This document shows, in pieces, positions 1-6,166 of a stretch of 7,142 nt of DNA. Each line of letters starts with the position of its first letter. Position 1 is the stretch's first letter. A program made the translations under genes and the position numbers. Under the pieces are notes generated by a model. It was not told the origin of the DNA, did no database searches, and saw nothing but the letters and a program-made list of their open reading frames with translations. Source of the DNA: Verrucomicrobiota bacterium. Its GTDB lineage: Bacteria; Verrucomicrobiota; Verrucomicrobiia; Limisphaerales; JACRJZ01. The stretch is from assembly GCA_022711695.1 (NCBI GenBank), contig JAKLEJ010000180.1:1-7142 (forward strand). Direction: 5' to 3'.

Positions 1-456
1 ACCGAGCCCGAGCCGCTGCTGACGCGGCGGGTGTTTGCGCGAACCGCGTTCGGCGGGATCGGGCTGTGCTACGCGGCGGCGGTCGGCTACCCCATCTACC
101 GCTACCTGAAGTCGCCCGTGCAGAAAGCCCAGGCGGCGGCGGCGGTCACCGAGGTGGTGCTCAAGGACGCGCAGAAGCTGCCCTCCGGCAGCGCCCTGAT
201 GTTCAAGTTCGGCTTCGAGCCCTGCCTGCTGATCCATCACGCCGACGGCAAATGGGTGGCGCTCAGCGCCCGGTGCACCCACCTGGGCTGCACCGTGCAA
301 TACGAGGCCGAGAAGAAACGGATCTTCTGCGCCTGCCATGGCGGCGTTTACAATCCCGAGAACGGGCAGAACGTGAGCGGCCCGCCGCCCAAGCCGCTCA
401 AGAGCTTCGTGGTCAAGGAAGTCACCGAGGCGGGCGTCAAGGTCACCCGGTCCTAG
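1..456 (+). CDS. Rieske [2Fe-2S] iron-sulfur protein of a cytochrome bc/b6f-type complex (5' partial)
   Basis: High-potential-type Rieske subunit that takes an electron from quinol at the outer face of the membrane and passes it to a c-type cytochrome. The frame is open from base 1, so the start lies upstream; the GTG at 31 is not the real start, because residues just before it form a twin-arginine motif (T8-R-R-V-F-A-R14, numbering from base 1). A hydrophobic anchor follows at about residues 16-35. This is the normal Tat-exported, N-terminally anchored Rieske layout. Cluster ligands are clear: box I C92-T-H94-L-G-C97 and box II C110-A-C112-H113-G-G. C92, H94, C110 and H113 bind the cluster; C97 and C112 form the disulfide. 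The usual serine of CPCHGS is glycine here (G115), while the following tyrosine (Y117) is kept, which suggests a lowered potential as in menaquinol systems (inference). It is followed after nine bases by the cytochrome b gene, whose ribosome site overlaps this stop codon. Confidence 0.95.
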   Translation, partial: TEPEPLLTRRVFARTAFGGIGLCYAAAVGYPIYRYLKSPVQKAQAAAAVTEVVLKDAQKLPSGSALMFKFGFEPCLLIHHADGKWVALSARCTHLGCTVQYEAEKKRIFCACHGGVYNPENGQNVSGPPPKPLKSFVVKEVTEAGVKVTRS

Positions 457-459
457 GAG
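455..459 (+). promoter_or_regulatory. Ribosome binding site of the cytochrome b gene
   Basis: AGGAG, six bases before the ATG at 466. It overlaps the TAG stop of the Rieske gene (454-456), so the two genes are probably translationally coupled. It supports 466 as the true cytochrome b start. Confidence 0.8.
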
Positions 460-465
460 AGCCTC

Positions 466-1545
466 ATGAGAACGATGCTGCATTCGGTGTATTCGTGGGT
501 GGACGAGCGCCTGGGGCTCGAGGAGTTGCTCCATTTTGCGCAGAAGAAGGCCGTGCCCGAGCACCGGCATTCCTTCTGGTATTACTGGGGGGGGATCTCG
601 CTTTTCTTCTTCCTGGTCCAGGCGGTCAGCGGGGTGCTGCTGCTGCTGTATTACCGCCCCGGCCCCGACGCCTACGAGTCGGTGCGCCAGATCACCTACG
701 ACATCCATTTCGGGTGGCTGATCCGCTCGACGCATTCCTGGGCGGCCAACCTGATGGTGGTGGCGGTGTTTGTGCACATGTTCTCGGTCTTCTTCATGAA
801 GGCCTACCGCAGCCCGCGCGAGTTCGGCTGGTGGACCGGGCTGGGGCTCCTGATGGTGGTGATGGTCTTCGGCTTCAGCGGCTACCTGTTGCCCATGGAC
901 GAGCTGTCCTTCTTTGCCACCAAGGTGGGCCTGGAAATCCCGGCCTCGACCCCCATCATCGGCCCCCGGCTGGCGGCGCTGGTCCGGGGCGGGCTCGAGG
1001 TGAACGAATTCACGGTGCAGCGCTTCTTCGCCCTCCACGTGGTGGTGCTGCCGGCGCTGTTCATCCCGCTGCTCGGCTTCCACCTCTGGCTGGTGCAGAA
1101 GCACGGCAATGCCATGCCTCCGTCCGAGGAGGCCAAGCCCGTCGAGGCCCGCAGGAGCATTCCCTTCTTCCCCAATTTCCTGATGAAGGACCTGGCGATG
1201 TGGCTGATTTCGCTCAACGTGCTGGCGTTGCTGGCGGCGGTCTTCCCCTGGGACCTGGGCCAGCCGGCCGACCCGCTCAAGCCCGCCCCCACCGGCATCC
1301 ACCCCGAGTGGTATTTCATGAGTCAGTTCCAGGTGCTGAAGGTGCTCGGCCAGTGGTTCCCCGGCGCCGCCGGCGAAATCCTCGGAATCCTCCTGTTTAC
1401 GGGCGGACTCATCCTCTGGTTCCTGATCCCGCTCTACGATGTCCGCCAGAAAGGCTGGCGGCGCGCCACCTACGCGACCTACTTTGGCCTGCTGGTCCTG
1501 GCCGGCCTGGTCATTACCACCCTTTGGGGTTACGCCGCCCTGTGA
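466..1545 (+). CDS. Cytochrome b, fused b6/subunit-IV type, of a quinol-oxidising bc complex
   Basis: A 359-residue integral membrane protein carrying the two b haems and the quinol-oxidation site. About seven membrane segments are visible: four b6-like (roughly 38-62, 88-113, 121-142, 187-209) and three subunit-IV-like (241-259, 302-322, 335-357). Haem ligands are H90/H104 and H191/H206. The second pair is separated by 14 residues, the spacing of b6 rather than of mitochondrial cytochrome b (13). The Qo-site PEWY motif is at 280-283, in the context HPEWYF. The link between the two halves (about 210-240) is short and polar, with no sign of a frameshift, so the fusion is genuine. In b6 and Bacillus QcrB a cysteine near the first helix holds the extra haem c(i); the matching position here is Y40 (W-Y-Y-W-G-G), so that haem is probably absent. 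The gene is second in the operon, and its partner Rieske protein is directly upstream. No c1/f gene is seen; the fused cytochrome c downstream may replace it. Confidence 0.95.
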   Translation: MRTMLHSVYSWVDERLGLEELLHFAQKKAVPEHRHSFWYYWGGISLFFFLVQAVSGVLLLLYYRPGPDAYESVRQITYDIHFGWLIRSTHSWAANLMVVAVFVHMFSVFFMKAYRSPREFGWWTGLGLLMVVMVFGFSGYLLPMDELSFFATKVGLEIPASTPIIGPRLAALVRGGLEVNEFTVQRFFALHVVVLPALFIPLLGFHLWLVQKHGNAMPPSEEAKPVEARRSIPFFPNFLMKDLAMWLISLNVLALLAAVFPWDLGQPADPLKPAPTGIHPEWYFMSQFQVLKVLGQWFPGAAGEILGILLFTGGLILWFLIPLYDVRQKGWRRATYATYFGLLVLAGLVITTLWGYAAL

Positions 1546-1582
1546 ACCCCGCCCCTCGCCTCACCTTTCCCACATACCCGCT

Positions 1583-2950
1583 ATGAACTACCCGTTTTGG
1601 AACGTGCCTCACATCGGCAGCGGCTGGGTCATTGGCCTGATCGCCATCTTCCACGTGATGATCTCCCACTTCGCCGTCGGGGGCGGTCTCTACCTGCCGC
1701 TGGCCGAGCGCAAAGCGCTGCGCGAAGGGCGGCGCGATTGGATGGAGGTGCTGCGCGGGCACTCGAAGTTCTTCCTGATCCTCACCGGCGTGTTTGGCGC
1801 GGTCTCCGGGGTGGGCATTTGGTTTGCCATCGGGCTGGCGCATCCCGAAGCCACCAGCACGCTGATCCACAACTTCGTCTTCGGCTGGGCCATCGAGTGG
1901 GTCTTCTTCATGATCGAGCTGAGCACCGCGGCGGTCTATTATTACACCTGGGGGCGCGTCTCGAACGAGCTGCACATTAAGATCGGCTACGTCTATGCCG
2001 CGGCTTCGATTCTCACCCTGGTGATCATCAACGGCATCCTCACGTTCATGCTCACCCCCGGCGACAGTTGGCTCGAGGTGGCCGGCACCGGCCAGGAAGC
2101 CAGCCGCTTCTGGCAGGCCTTCTTCAATCCGACCTACTGGCCGAGCCTCTTCCTGCGCGCGGGCGTGTGCGTTTCCCTGGCGGGCATCTGGGCGCTGGTC
2201 ACCTGCAGCCGGATCGACGGCGTCGCCCAGCCCCGCCTCAAGACCGACCTGGTCCGCTGGAGCGTCAAGTGGCTGGTCCCCTCGTTCGTGGCTCTGCCGT
2301 TCCTGCTGCTCTGGTACCTGTGGCAGGTGCCCGAGTCCCAGCGCGCGCTCCTGCAACTGGGCATGCAGACGATCGGCGCCGGCGCGTTCACCCAGGTCAC
2401 GCGCGTGGCCCTTCTCATCATGCTGACCTCGGCCACCATCGTCGGGGTGGTCTACCTGTTTGCCTGGCGTTCCCCGGCCACGTTCCCCTTCTCGCACGCC
2501 CTGGCGGTGCTCCTGCTGGGCCTGGTGGCCACCGCTTCCGGCGAATACAGCCGCGAGATGCTGCGCAAACCCTACGTGGTCGGCCGGCACATGTTCTCGA
2601 ACGGCGTGCGCAAGAGCGAGGTCGAGAAGTTCAACCGCGAGGGCTACCTGACGTCCTCCCCCTGGATCGCCACGAACTCGACCGCCCTGGAACGCGGCCA
2701 GGCGATGTTCCGCGGCCAGTGCGGCGCCTGCCACACGACCGACGCCTACCGCTCGATGAAGACCCTCCTGGCCGGGCGCGACCGCGAGGCCGTGGGCAAC
2801 CTCCTCAAGATTCTGCACGACTACAAGCCGGACTCGCCTTATCGCGCCTTCATGCCGCCCCTGGTTGGCACGACCAACGAGATCCAGGCCCTGGGCGATT
2901 ACCTGGCGGCGTTGGTCGCCCCGCCCGCCCGCGAGCAGGCCGCCCGGTGA
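1583..2950 (+). CDS. CydA-like (cytochrome bd superfamily) membrane protein fused to a C-terminal cytochrome c
   Basis: A 455-residue protein. Residues 1-330 resemble cytochrome bd subunit I, with about eight membrane helices (12-40, 62-86, 95-123, 133-157, 185-207, 228-248, 268-293, 301-320). By hand alignment to E. coli CydA, H24 matches H19, E105 and E112 match the E99/E107 region, and E321 with R324 matches E445 and GRQPW, so the active-site haem positions look retained. H186 and M393, the b558 ligands, have no counterpart: there is no histidine between 132 and 304, and A276 sits at the methionine position. The loop between helices 6 and 7 is only about 20 residues, so the quinol-binding Q-loop is missing. 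Residues 366-447 form a periplasmic mono-haem cytochrome c, with C380-G-A-C383-H384 and M424 (in FMPP) as likely sixth ligand. The start at 1583 is chosen because it gives the expected N-terminus before helix 1; no Shine-Dalgarno sequence is visible. The gene lies 37 bases after cytochrome b. No CydB is in view. Oxygen (or another small oxidant) reduction using electrons from the bc complex is inferred, not shown. CydA-like homology is firm; exact activity is not. Confidence 0.85.
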   Translation: MNYPFWNVPHIGSGWVIGLIAIFHVMISHFAVGGGLYLPLAERKALREGRRDWMEVLRGHSKFFLILTGVFGAVSGVGIWFAIGLAHPEATSTLIHNFVFGWAIEWVFFMIELSTAAVYYYTWGRVSNELHIKIGYVYAAASILTLVIINGILTFMLTPGDSWLEVAGTGQEASRFWQAFFNPTYWPSLFLRAGVCVSLAGIWALVTCSRIDGVAQPRLKTDLVRWSVKWLVPSFVALPFLLLWYLWQVPESQRALLQLGMQTIGAGAFTQVTRVALLIMLTSATIVGVVYLFAWRSPATFPFSHALAVLLLGLVATASGEYSREMLRKPYVVGRHMFSNGVRKSEVEKFNREGYLTSSPWIATNSTALERGQAMFRGQCGACHTTDAYRSMKTLLAGRDREAVGNLLKILHDYKPDSPYRAFMPPLVGTTNEIQALGDYLAALVAPPAREQAAR

Positions 2951-2960
2951 CGGACCCGGA

Positions 2961-3515
2961 TCAGATCACCTCGCGATAGACGTCCGGGTGCGGCCGGGTG
3001 ATGACCACCGCGTTCACCAGCACCCCGGCGTCGGCAATGACCCGCCGGCCCGCCGCCATGGCGGAGTTCACCGAGCCCACGTCGCCGGTCATCGTGCAAA
3101 AGGCCTTGCCTCCAAGGGCCATGGCCAGGCGCACTTCCATGAGTTGAACCGGCGCGGCCTTGGCCGAGGCGTCGGCTGCCAACAGAAGCGTGGCGACGTT
3201 GAACGATTCCAGGATCCCCAGCGCCCCGCCGTCCAGGGGCGGCGGCTGGGTGCGCCCCAGCGCGGTGATCACGTCCCCATGCACGTTGGGCAGGAAGAAC
3301 TGGTCGATCAGGCAGCCGGCCGCGGCGTCCGCCCCCGCCGCCACGGCGCTCTGCACCGCCGCGGTTTCGCCCCCGATCAGGACCATGTATTTGCCCGAGC
3401 AAATCGAGCGCGACAGGATCAGGTGAACGTTGCCGGCCTTGAGCATGACATCCGCCACCTGGAACCCGGCGGCCACGCTGGAAAGTTCGATCAGTCCGAT
3501 GGATTTCTGATTCAT
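2961..3515 (-). CDS. pduT: PduT-like tandem-BMC (trimeric) microcompartment shell protein with iron-sulfur site
   Basis: A 184-residue shell protein with two BMC domains in tandem (about 5-87 and 97-184), the usual length of PduT. Three copies form a pseudohexameric tile of a bacterial microcompartment shell. The segment around residues 36-42 (R-S-I-C39-S-G-K) matches the S-K-T-I-C-P-G-K of Salmonella PduT, whose Cys38 binds a [4Fe-4S] cluster at the three-fold pore. C39 is therefore the expected cluster ligand and the protein a probable electron conduit across the shell. The C-terminal I-T-R-P-H-P motif is also PduT-like. Its start codon overlaps the stop of the PduS-like gene (ATGA, 3512-3515), so the two are translationally coupled and the pairing fits the known PduS-PduT interaction. 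No clear separate ribosome site is seen. The gene converges on the cytochrome operon with only 10 bases between stop codons. A PduT-type assignment is much better than EutL or BMC-H, given the length and cysteine. Confidence 0.92.
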   Translation of the reverse strand: MNQKSIGLIELSSVAAGFQVADVMLKAGNVHLILSRSICSGKYMVLIGGETAAVQSAVAAGADAAAGCLIDQFFLPNVHGDVITALGRTQPPPLDGGALGILESFNVATLLLAADASAKAAPVQLMEVRLAMALGGKAFCTMTGDVGSVNSAMAAGRRVIADAGVLVNAVVITRPHPDVYREVI

Positions 3516-4831
3516 GATGCTCTGGAAAGGTGGATGCGGTCGTTGGTCACCGCGCTCACGGTGGCGTCAAAGGGGGCATGGATCGCCGCCCCGAGGGCGT
3601 TGGGAGGAACCTCGCCCAGGGGTTGGCCCGCGCGCACATGCTGGCCGGCCTTGACCAGCGGTTGGTTCGGAGCGCCGGCGCCTTGTTTGAGCGGGAGGGC
3701 CACCTGCTGGGGAGTCAAAGGCTCGGGGTGAAACGGCGCCGGCAGGTTGTAGCCCTCCACCTGCATCCGCTGCATCAAGGTCCGGATCGGCACGCGCCGC
3801 CCCTCGCGCATCGGGTGAACTTTCACGGTGGACGGCCCGGTCCACTTCTGCCCGGCCTGGCGCATTTCCGCCTTGGCGTCGTCGCAGGCTTCCTTGGGGA
3901 AGAGCTGCTCGGGGCAGGCAAAGAGCGTGCAGAGCCCGCAGGCGCAGCAGAGGGCCGCCCACTGGTTCCAATAGGAGGCGCCGGTGGCGGTGAACGCCAG
4001 GCTGCGCATTACCTGGTGCGGCTCGACGGCGTAACCCAACAAGAATCGGGGGCAGTACTCCGTGCAATAGCGGCATTGATCGCAGGCGGACTTGCCGATC
4101 CGCGCCTGCGTCCTGGAAGGCTGTAGCTTGCGCTGGATGACCGGATGGTCGCGCGGCAGGATCACCACGCCGGTGGATGTCTTGGTAATGGGGGTGTCCA
4201 GGTCTTCGGTGGTCTGCCCCATCATCAGCCCGCCCAGGCACAGCACCGGCTGCTCGGTCGTCAGGCCGCCGGCCGCCCCGAGGCACTCCCGGTAGCTGGT
4301 CCCAATGGGGACGGTGACGGTCACCGGCCGGGCCACCGCTCCGGCGATGGTCAAAATCTTGTGCGTGACCGGCCGCCCTTCGGCGGCGCGCGCCACGTTG
4401 ACCAGCGTCTCGACGTTGTTGACCACCGTGCCCACGTTGATCGGAATGCCCGCCGGGGGAATGAGGCGTCCGGTGACGGAATAGACCAGGTCGTATTCGT
4501 CCCCGGCCGGATAATAGTCCCCCAGCAGGTGGACGCGCGCGCGCGATCCTTTGCAGGCGGCCTGGACGATTTCGACGGCGTGCTTGTTCTTCGCCTTGAT
4601 GGCCACCACGCCATCCCGGGCGCCCACGGCCTCCATGCTCAGTTCCACCCCGCGCACCAGTTCGGCGGCGTATTCCTCCATCACCACCGCGTCCTTGTGC
4701 AGCAGCGGCTCGCACTCTGCCCCGTTGGCGATCACCGTGTCGGCCTTGGCCGCCAGCTTCACGTGGGTGGGGAACCCGCCGCCGCCGGCCCCGACCACAC
4801 CCGCCAGTTTCACTTTCTCAACCAGGTTCAT
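3512..4831 (-). CDS. pduS: PduS-like flavin/iron-sulfur NADH oxidoreductase (RnfC/NuoF-related) of a bacterial microcompartment
   Basis: A 439-residue redox protein. In the Pdu system PduS uses NADH and flavin to reduce cobalamin, and can pass electrons across the shell through PduT. Domains in order: an RnfC/complex-I 51K-like nucleotide/flavin domain (about 5-150) with the glycine-rich loop G14-A-G-G-G-G-F-P and the A-E-C-E-P motif at 38-42; an SLBB-like segment (about 158-205); two [4Fe-4S] sites, C250-x2-C253-x2-C256-x3-C260-P and C295-x2-C298-x2-C301-x4-C306-P; and a C-terminal barrel-sandwich domain (about 375-437). Length, order and cysteine spacing match Salmonella PduS along the whole protein. 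The start at 4831 is chosen because the conserved region begins within a few residues; no strong ribosome site precedes it. The stop overlaps the pduT-like start by four bases. A free-standing RnfC is the main alternative, but the coupled PduT makes PduS the better call. Whether its acceptor is cobalamin cannot be judged, since no B12-dependent enzyme is in view. Confidence 0.92.
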   Translation of the reverse strand: MNLVEKVKLAGVVGAGGGGFPTHVKLAAKADTVIANGAECEPLLHKDAVVMEEYAAELVRGVELSMEAVGARDGVVAIKAKNKHAVEIVQAACKGSRARVHLLGDYYPAGDEYDLVYSVTGRLIPPAGIPINVGTVVNNVETLVNVARAAEGRPVTHKILTIAGAVARPVTVTVPIGTSYRECLGAAGGLTTEQPVLCLGGLMMGQTTEDLDTPITKTSTGVVILPRDHPVIQRKLQPSRTQARIGKSACDQCRYCTEYCPRFLLGYAVEPHQVMRSLAFTATGASYWNQWAALCCACGLCTLFACPEQLFPKEACDDAKAEMRQAGQKWTGPSTVKVHPMREGRRVPIRTLMQRMQVEGYNLPAPFHPEPLTPQQVALPLKQGAGAPNQPLVKAGQHVRAGQPLGEVPPNALGAAIHAPFDATVSAVTNDRIHLSRAS

Positions 4832-4909
4832 GAAATCGTGGCCATGTTACCGGCCGTTGCCCGAATTGCCACTCAAATCCTGGATCGGCGCGCCCGGCGC
4901 GGAGCCGGC

Positions 4910-5965
4910 TCAGGGCTGGGGACGCTGACAGGCGGGGGCTGAGGCTGCGCCGCAAGCCGGGGCGGTTGAAGGCGCCTGCTGGGGCGGCGTCTTCCCCTGC
5001 CAGGGCATGGATCGAGGCAGCACTTGAAGCAACACATTCGCCAGGGTGATCAGGCCGCCTCCCACCAGGAGATGGAAGGTGAGCGTCTCGTTGTCGTATC
5101 GGATGCCCGACCAGCGCGAGATCCACGCCGGCGCGAACAGGGCCAGCAGGCTCGTCAGGACCGGCTCCAGGCAGTAGATCAGCCCGGCCTCGGTGGCGCT
5201 GAGCTTGGGCTGCCAGTAGTTCATCAGCATGTAGCCGCCCAGCGTGCTCAGGAAGATCAGGACGGCCAGACATCCCAAGGCCGGCGCGGATTCGTAAGCC
5301 CGCAGCCAGTCGGCGGCCTGCGGCGCCGTGAACGCCGCCACCGGCGCGGCCAACCCCGCCATGCACAGGAACATCACCAGCGAGAAATGTTTGACGTTGT
5401 TGCCCGCATACGCCGGCCTTTCCAGCCAGAGGATCTGCCCGGTGAAGAGCACCGACGCGATCAGGGTCTCGACCTCGCCTCGCCCGAGGTGGAACTGGCG
5501 CCAGTCCACTCGAGCCAGCACCGCCACGCCCGCCAGCACCAGCGCGCAGCAAAGCATCACCGCCGGCTTCGGCGGGCGCCGCAGCCGCAGCGCCACCCAC
5601 AGCGGAATCAGCAGGGCGTAGCACTGCGTCAGAAACGCCGAGGTGGAAGCCTCCGTGTAAGCCAGGCCGTCCATCTGGAACAGGATTCCGCCCGCCCCAA
5701 ACAGGGCCAGCACCGCCCCCTGCTGGATCTCCAGCCGGGTCAACCTCCGGATCGTCCCCAGCGAGAGCAGCAGCAGGATCAGGCCGGCGACGCCGAACCG
5801 GTAGGCCACCCCCAACCCGGTGAAGAACCAGCTCCCCGCCCCGGGAACCAGCGTCGGCTGGATCAGCGACAGCGCGCGCATCGCGGGAAAACTCAGCGAC
5901 CAGAACACCGTGCACAGCACCAGCATTTGGGCCGCCTTCAACCGTTCGCGCTCTCTCGCCTGCAT
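4910..5965 (-). CDS. DMT-superfamily EamA-type transporter
   Basis: A 351-residue inner-membrane protein with about ten hydrophobic helices arranged as two EamA repeats, the usual drug/metabolite transporter design. The first repeat begins near residue 10 with the typical FWSLSFPA pattern (about 21-28), and the second ends with the family signature around E-A-G-L-I-Y-C-L-E-P-V. The substrate cannot be told from sequence; relatives move amino acids, nucleotide sugars or other metabolites. The frame is open further upstream to an ATG at 6121, but the extra 52 residues are Arg/Ala-rich and unlike the family, so the ATG at 5965 is preferred; 5995 is another possible start. No convincing ribosome site supports any of them. 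The last 35 or so residues are Pro/Ala/Gln/Cys-rich, an unusual low-complexity tail beyond the family's normal end. The gene is 78 bases upstream of the pduS-like gene on the same strand, so co-transcription is possible but not implied by function. Confidence 0.85.
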   Translation of the reverse strand: MQARERERLKAAQMLVLCTVFWSLSFPAMRALSLIQPTLVPGAGSWFFTGLGVAYRFGVAGLILLLLSLGTIRRLTRLEIQQGAVLALFGAGGILFQMDGLAYTEASTSAFLTQCYALLIPLWVALRLRRPPKPAVMLCCALVLAGVAVLARVDWRQFHLGRGEVETLIASVLFTGQILWLERPAYAGNNVKHFSLVMFLCMAGLAAPVAAFTAPQAADWLRAYESAPALGCLAVLIFLSTLGGYMLMNYWQPKLSATEAGLIYCLEPVLTSLLALFAPAWISRWSGIRYDNETLTFHLLVGGGLITLANVLLQVLPRSMPWQGKTPPQQAPSTAPACGAASAPACQRPQP

Positions 5966-6082
5966 CGGGCGCCAAAGGTGGCAGCAAGCCCCCATCCTGG
6001 CAATGGCTTTGGCAGGCTCAAGCCGTTCGGCCTTTGCGCGTTCGGCCCGGGATTCGCGGCCCCGGCAACGCCGCGCCCGGCT

Positions 6083-6110
6083 GAGGGGCCGCCATGGGCG
6101 GCAGAGCCTC
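6083..6110. other. GC-rich inverted repeat (possible RNA hairpin) between two minus-strand genes
   Basis: A perfect 6-bp stem (6088-6093 with 6097-6102, three-base loop) is flanked by a further 4-bp pairing (6083-6086 with 6107-6110). It lies in the 201-base gap between the stop of the edge gene (6167) and the transporter start (5965), about 57 bases past that stop. It could act as a transcription terminator or mRNA stabiliser, but no T-run follows on either strand, so the role is uncertain. The rest of the gap (5966-6166) shows nothing recognisable. Confidence 0.3.
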
Positions 6111-6166
6111 GCAGGGGCCACGCTTTCTCTCAGGAGCGCAGCTCCATCCCGGGGAGGCGCCGGGGA

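Noticed and set aside
1546..1582. Ribosome binding site for the CydA-like gene
   Set aside because: The leader is C/T-rich and has no purine-rich match before the ATG at 1583.
66..1586. Long + strand open frame across the Rieske and cytochrome b genes
   Set aside because: Arg/Gly/Pro/Ala-rich translation with no family motifs, out of frame with two clearly recognised genes; typical GC-rich shadow.
1514..2818. Long minus-strand open frame opposite the CydA-like gene
   Set aside because: Translation is low-complexity and has no motif or membrane pattern; the + strand gene has convincing helices and a CxxCH motif.
2946..2970. Inverted repeat between the converging operons as a terminator
   Set aside because: Only a 5-bp stem with a 15-base loop and no T-run; too weak to support.
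4889..4901. GC-rich hairpin just after the transporter stop as a terminator
   Set aside because: Short stem of about 5 bp with a three-base loop, made of alternating G and C and lacking a T-run; expected by chance in this base composition.
4832..4909. Promoter for the pduS-like gene
   Set aside because: A TTGAGT and a TAACAT can be found on the minus strand, but their spacing is about 21 bases and each matches consensus at only four of six positions.
4818..5987. Alternative minus-strand frame across the transporter
   Set aside because: Ala/Gly/Arg-rich and without the EamA helices; the overlapping frame has the family signature.
5966..6121. N-terminal extension of the transporter to the ATG at 6121
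   Set aside because: The added residues are Arg/Ala-rich and unlike transporter N-termini, and the region contains the inverted repeat at 6083-6110.
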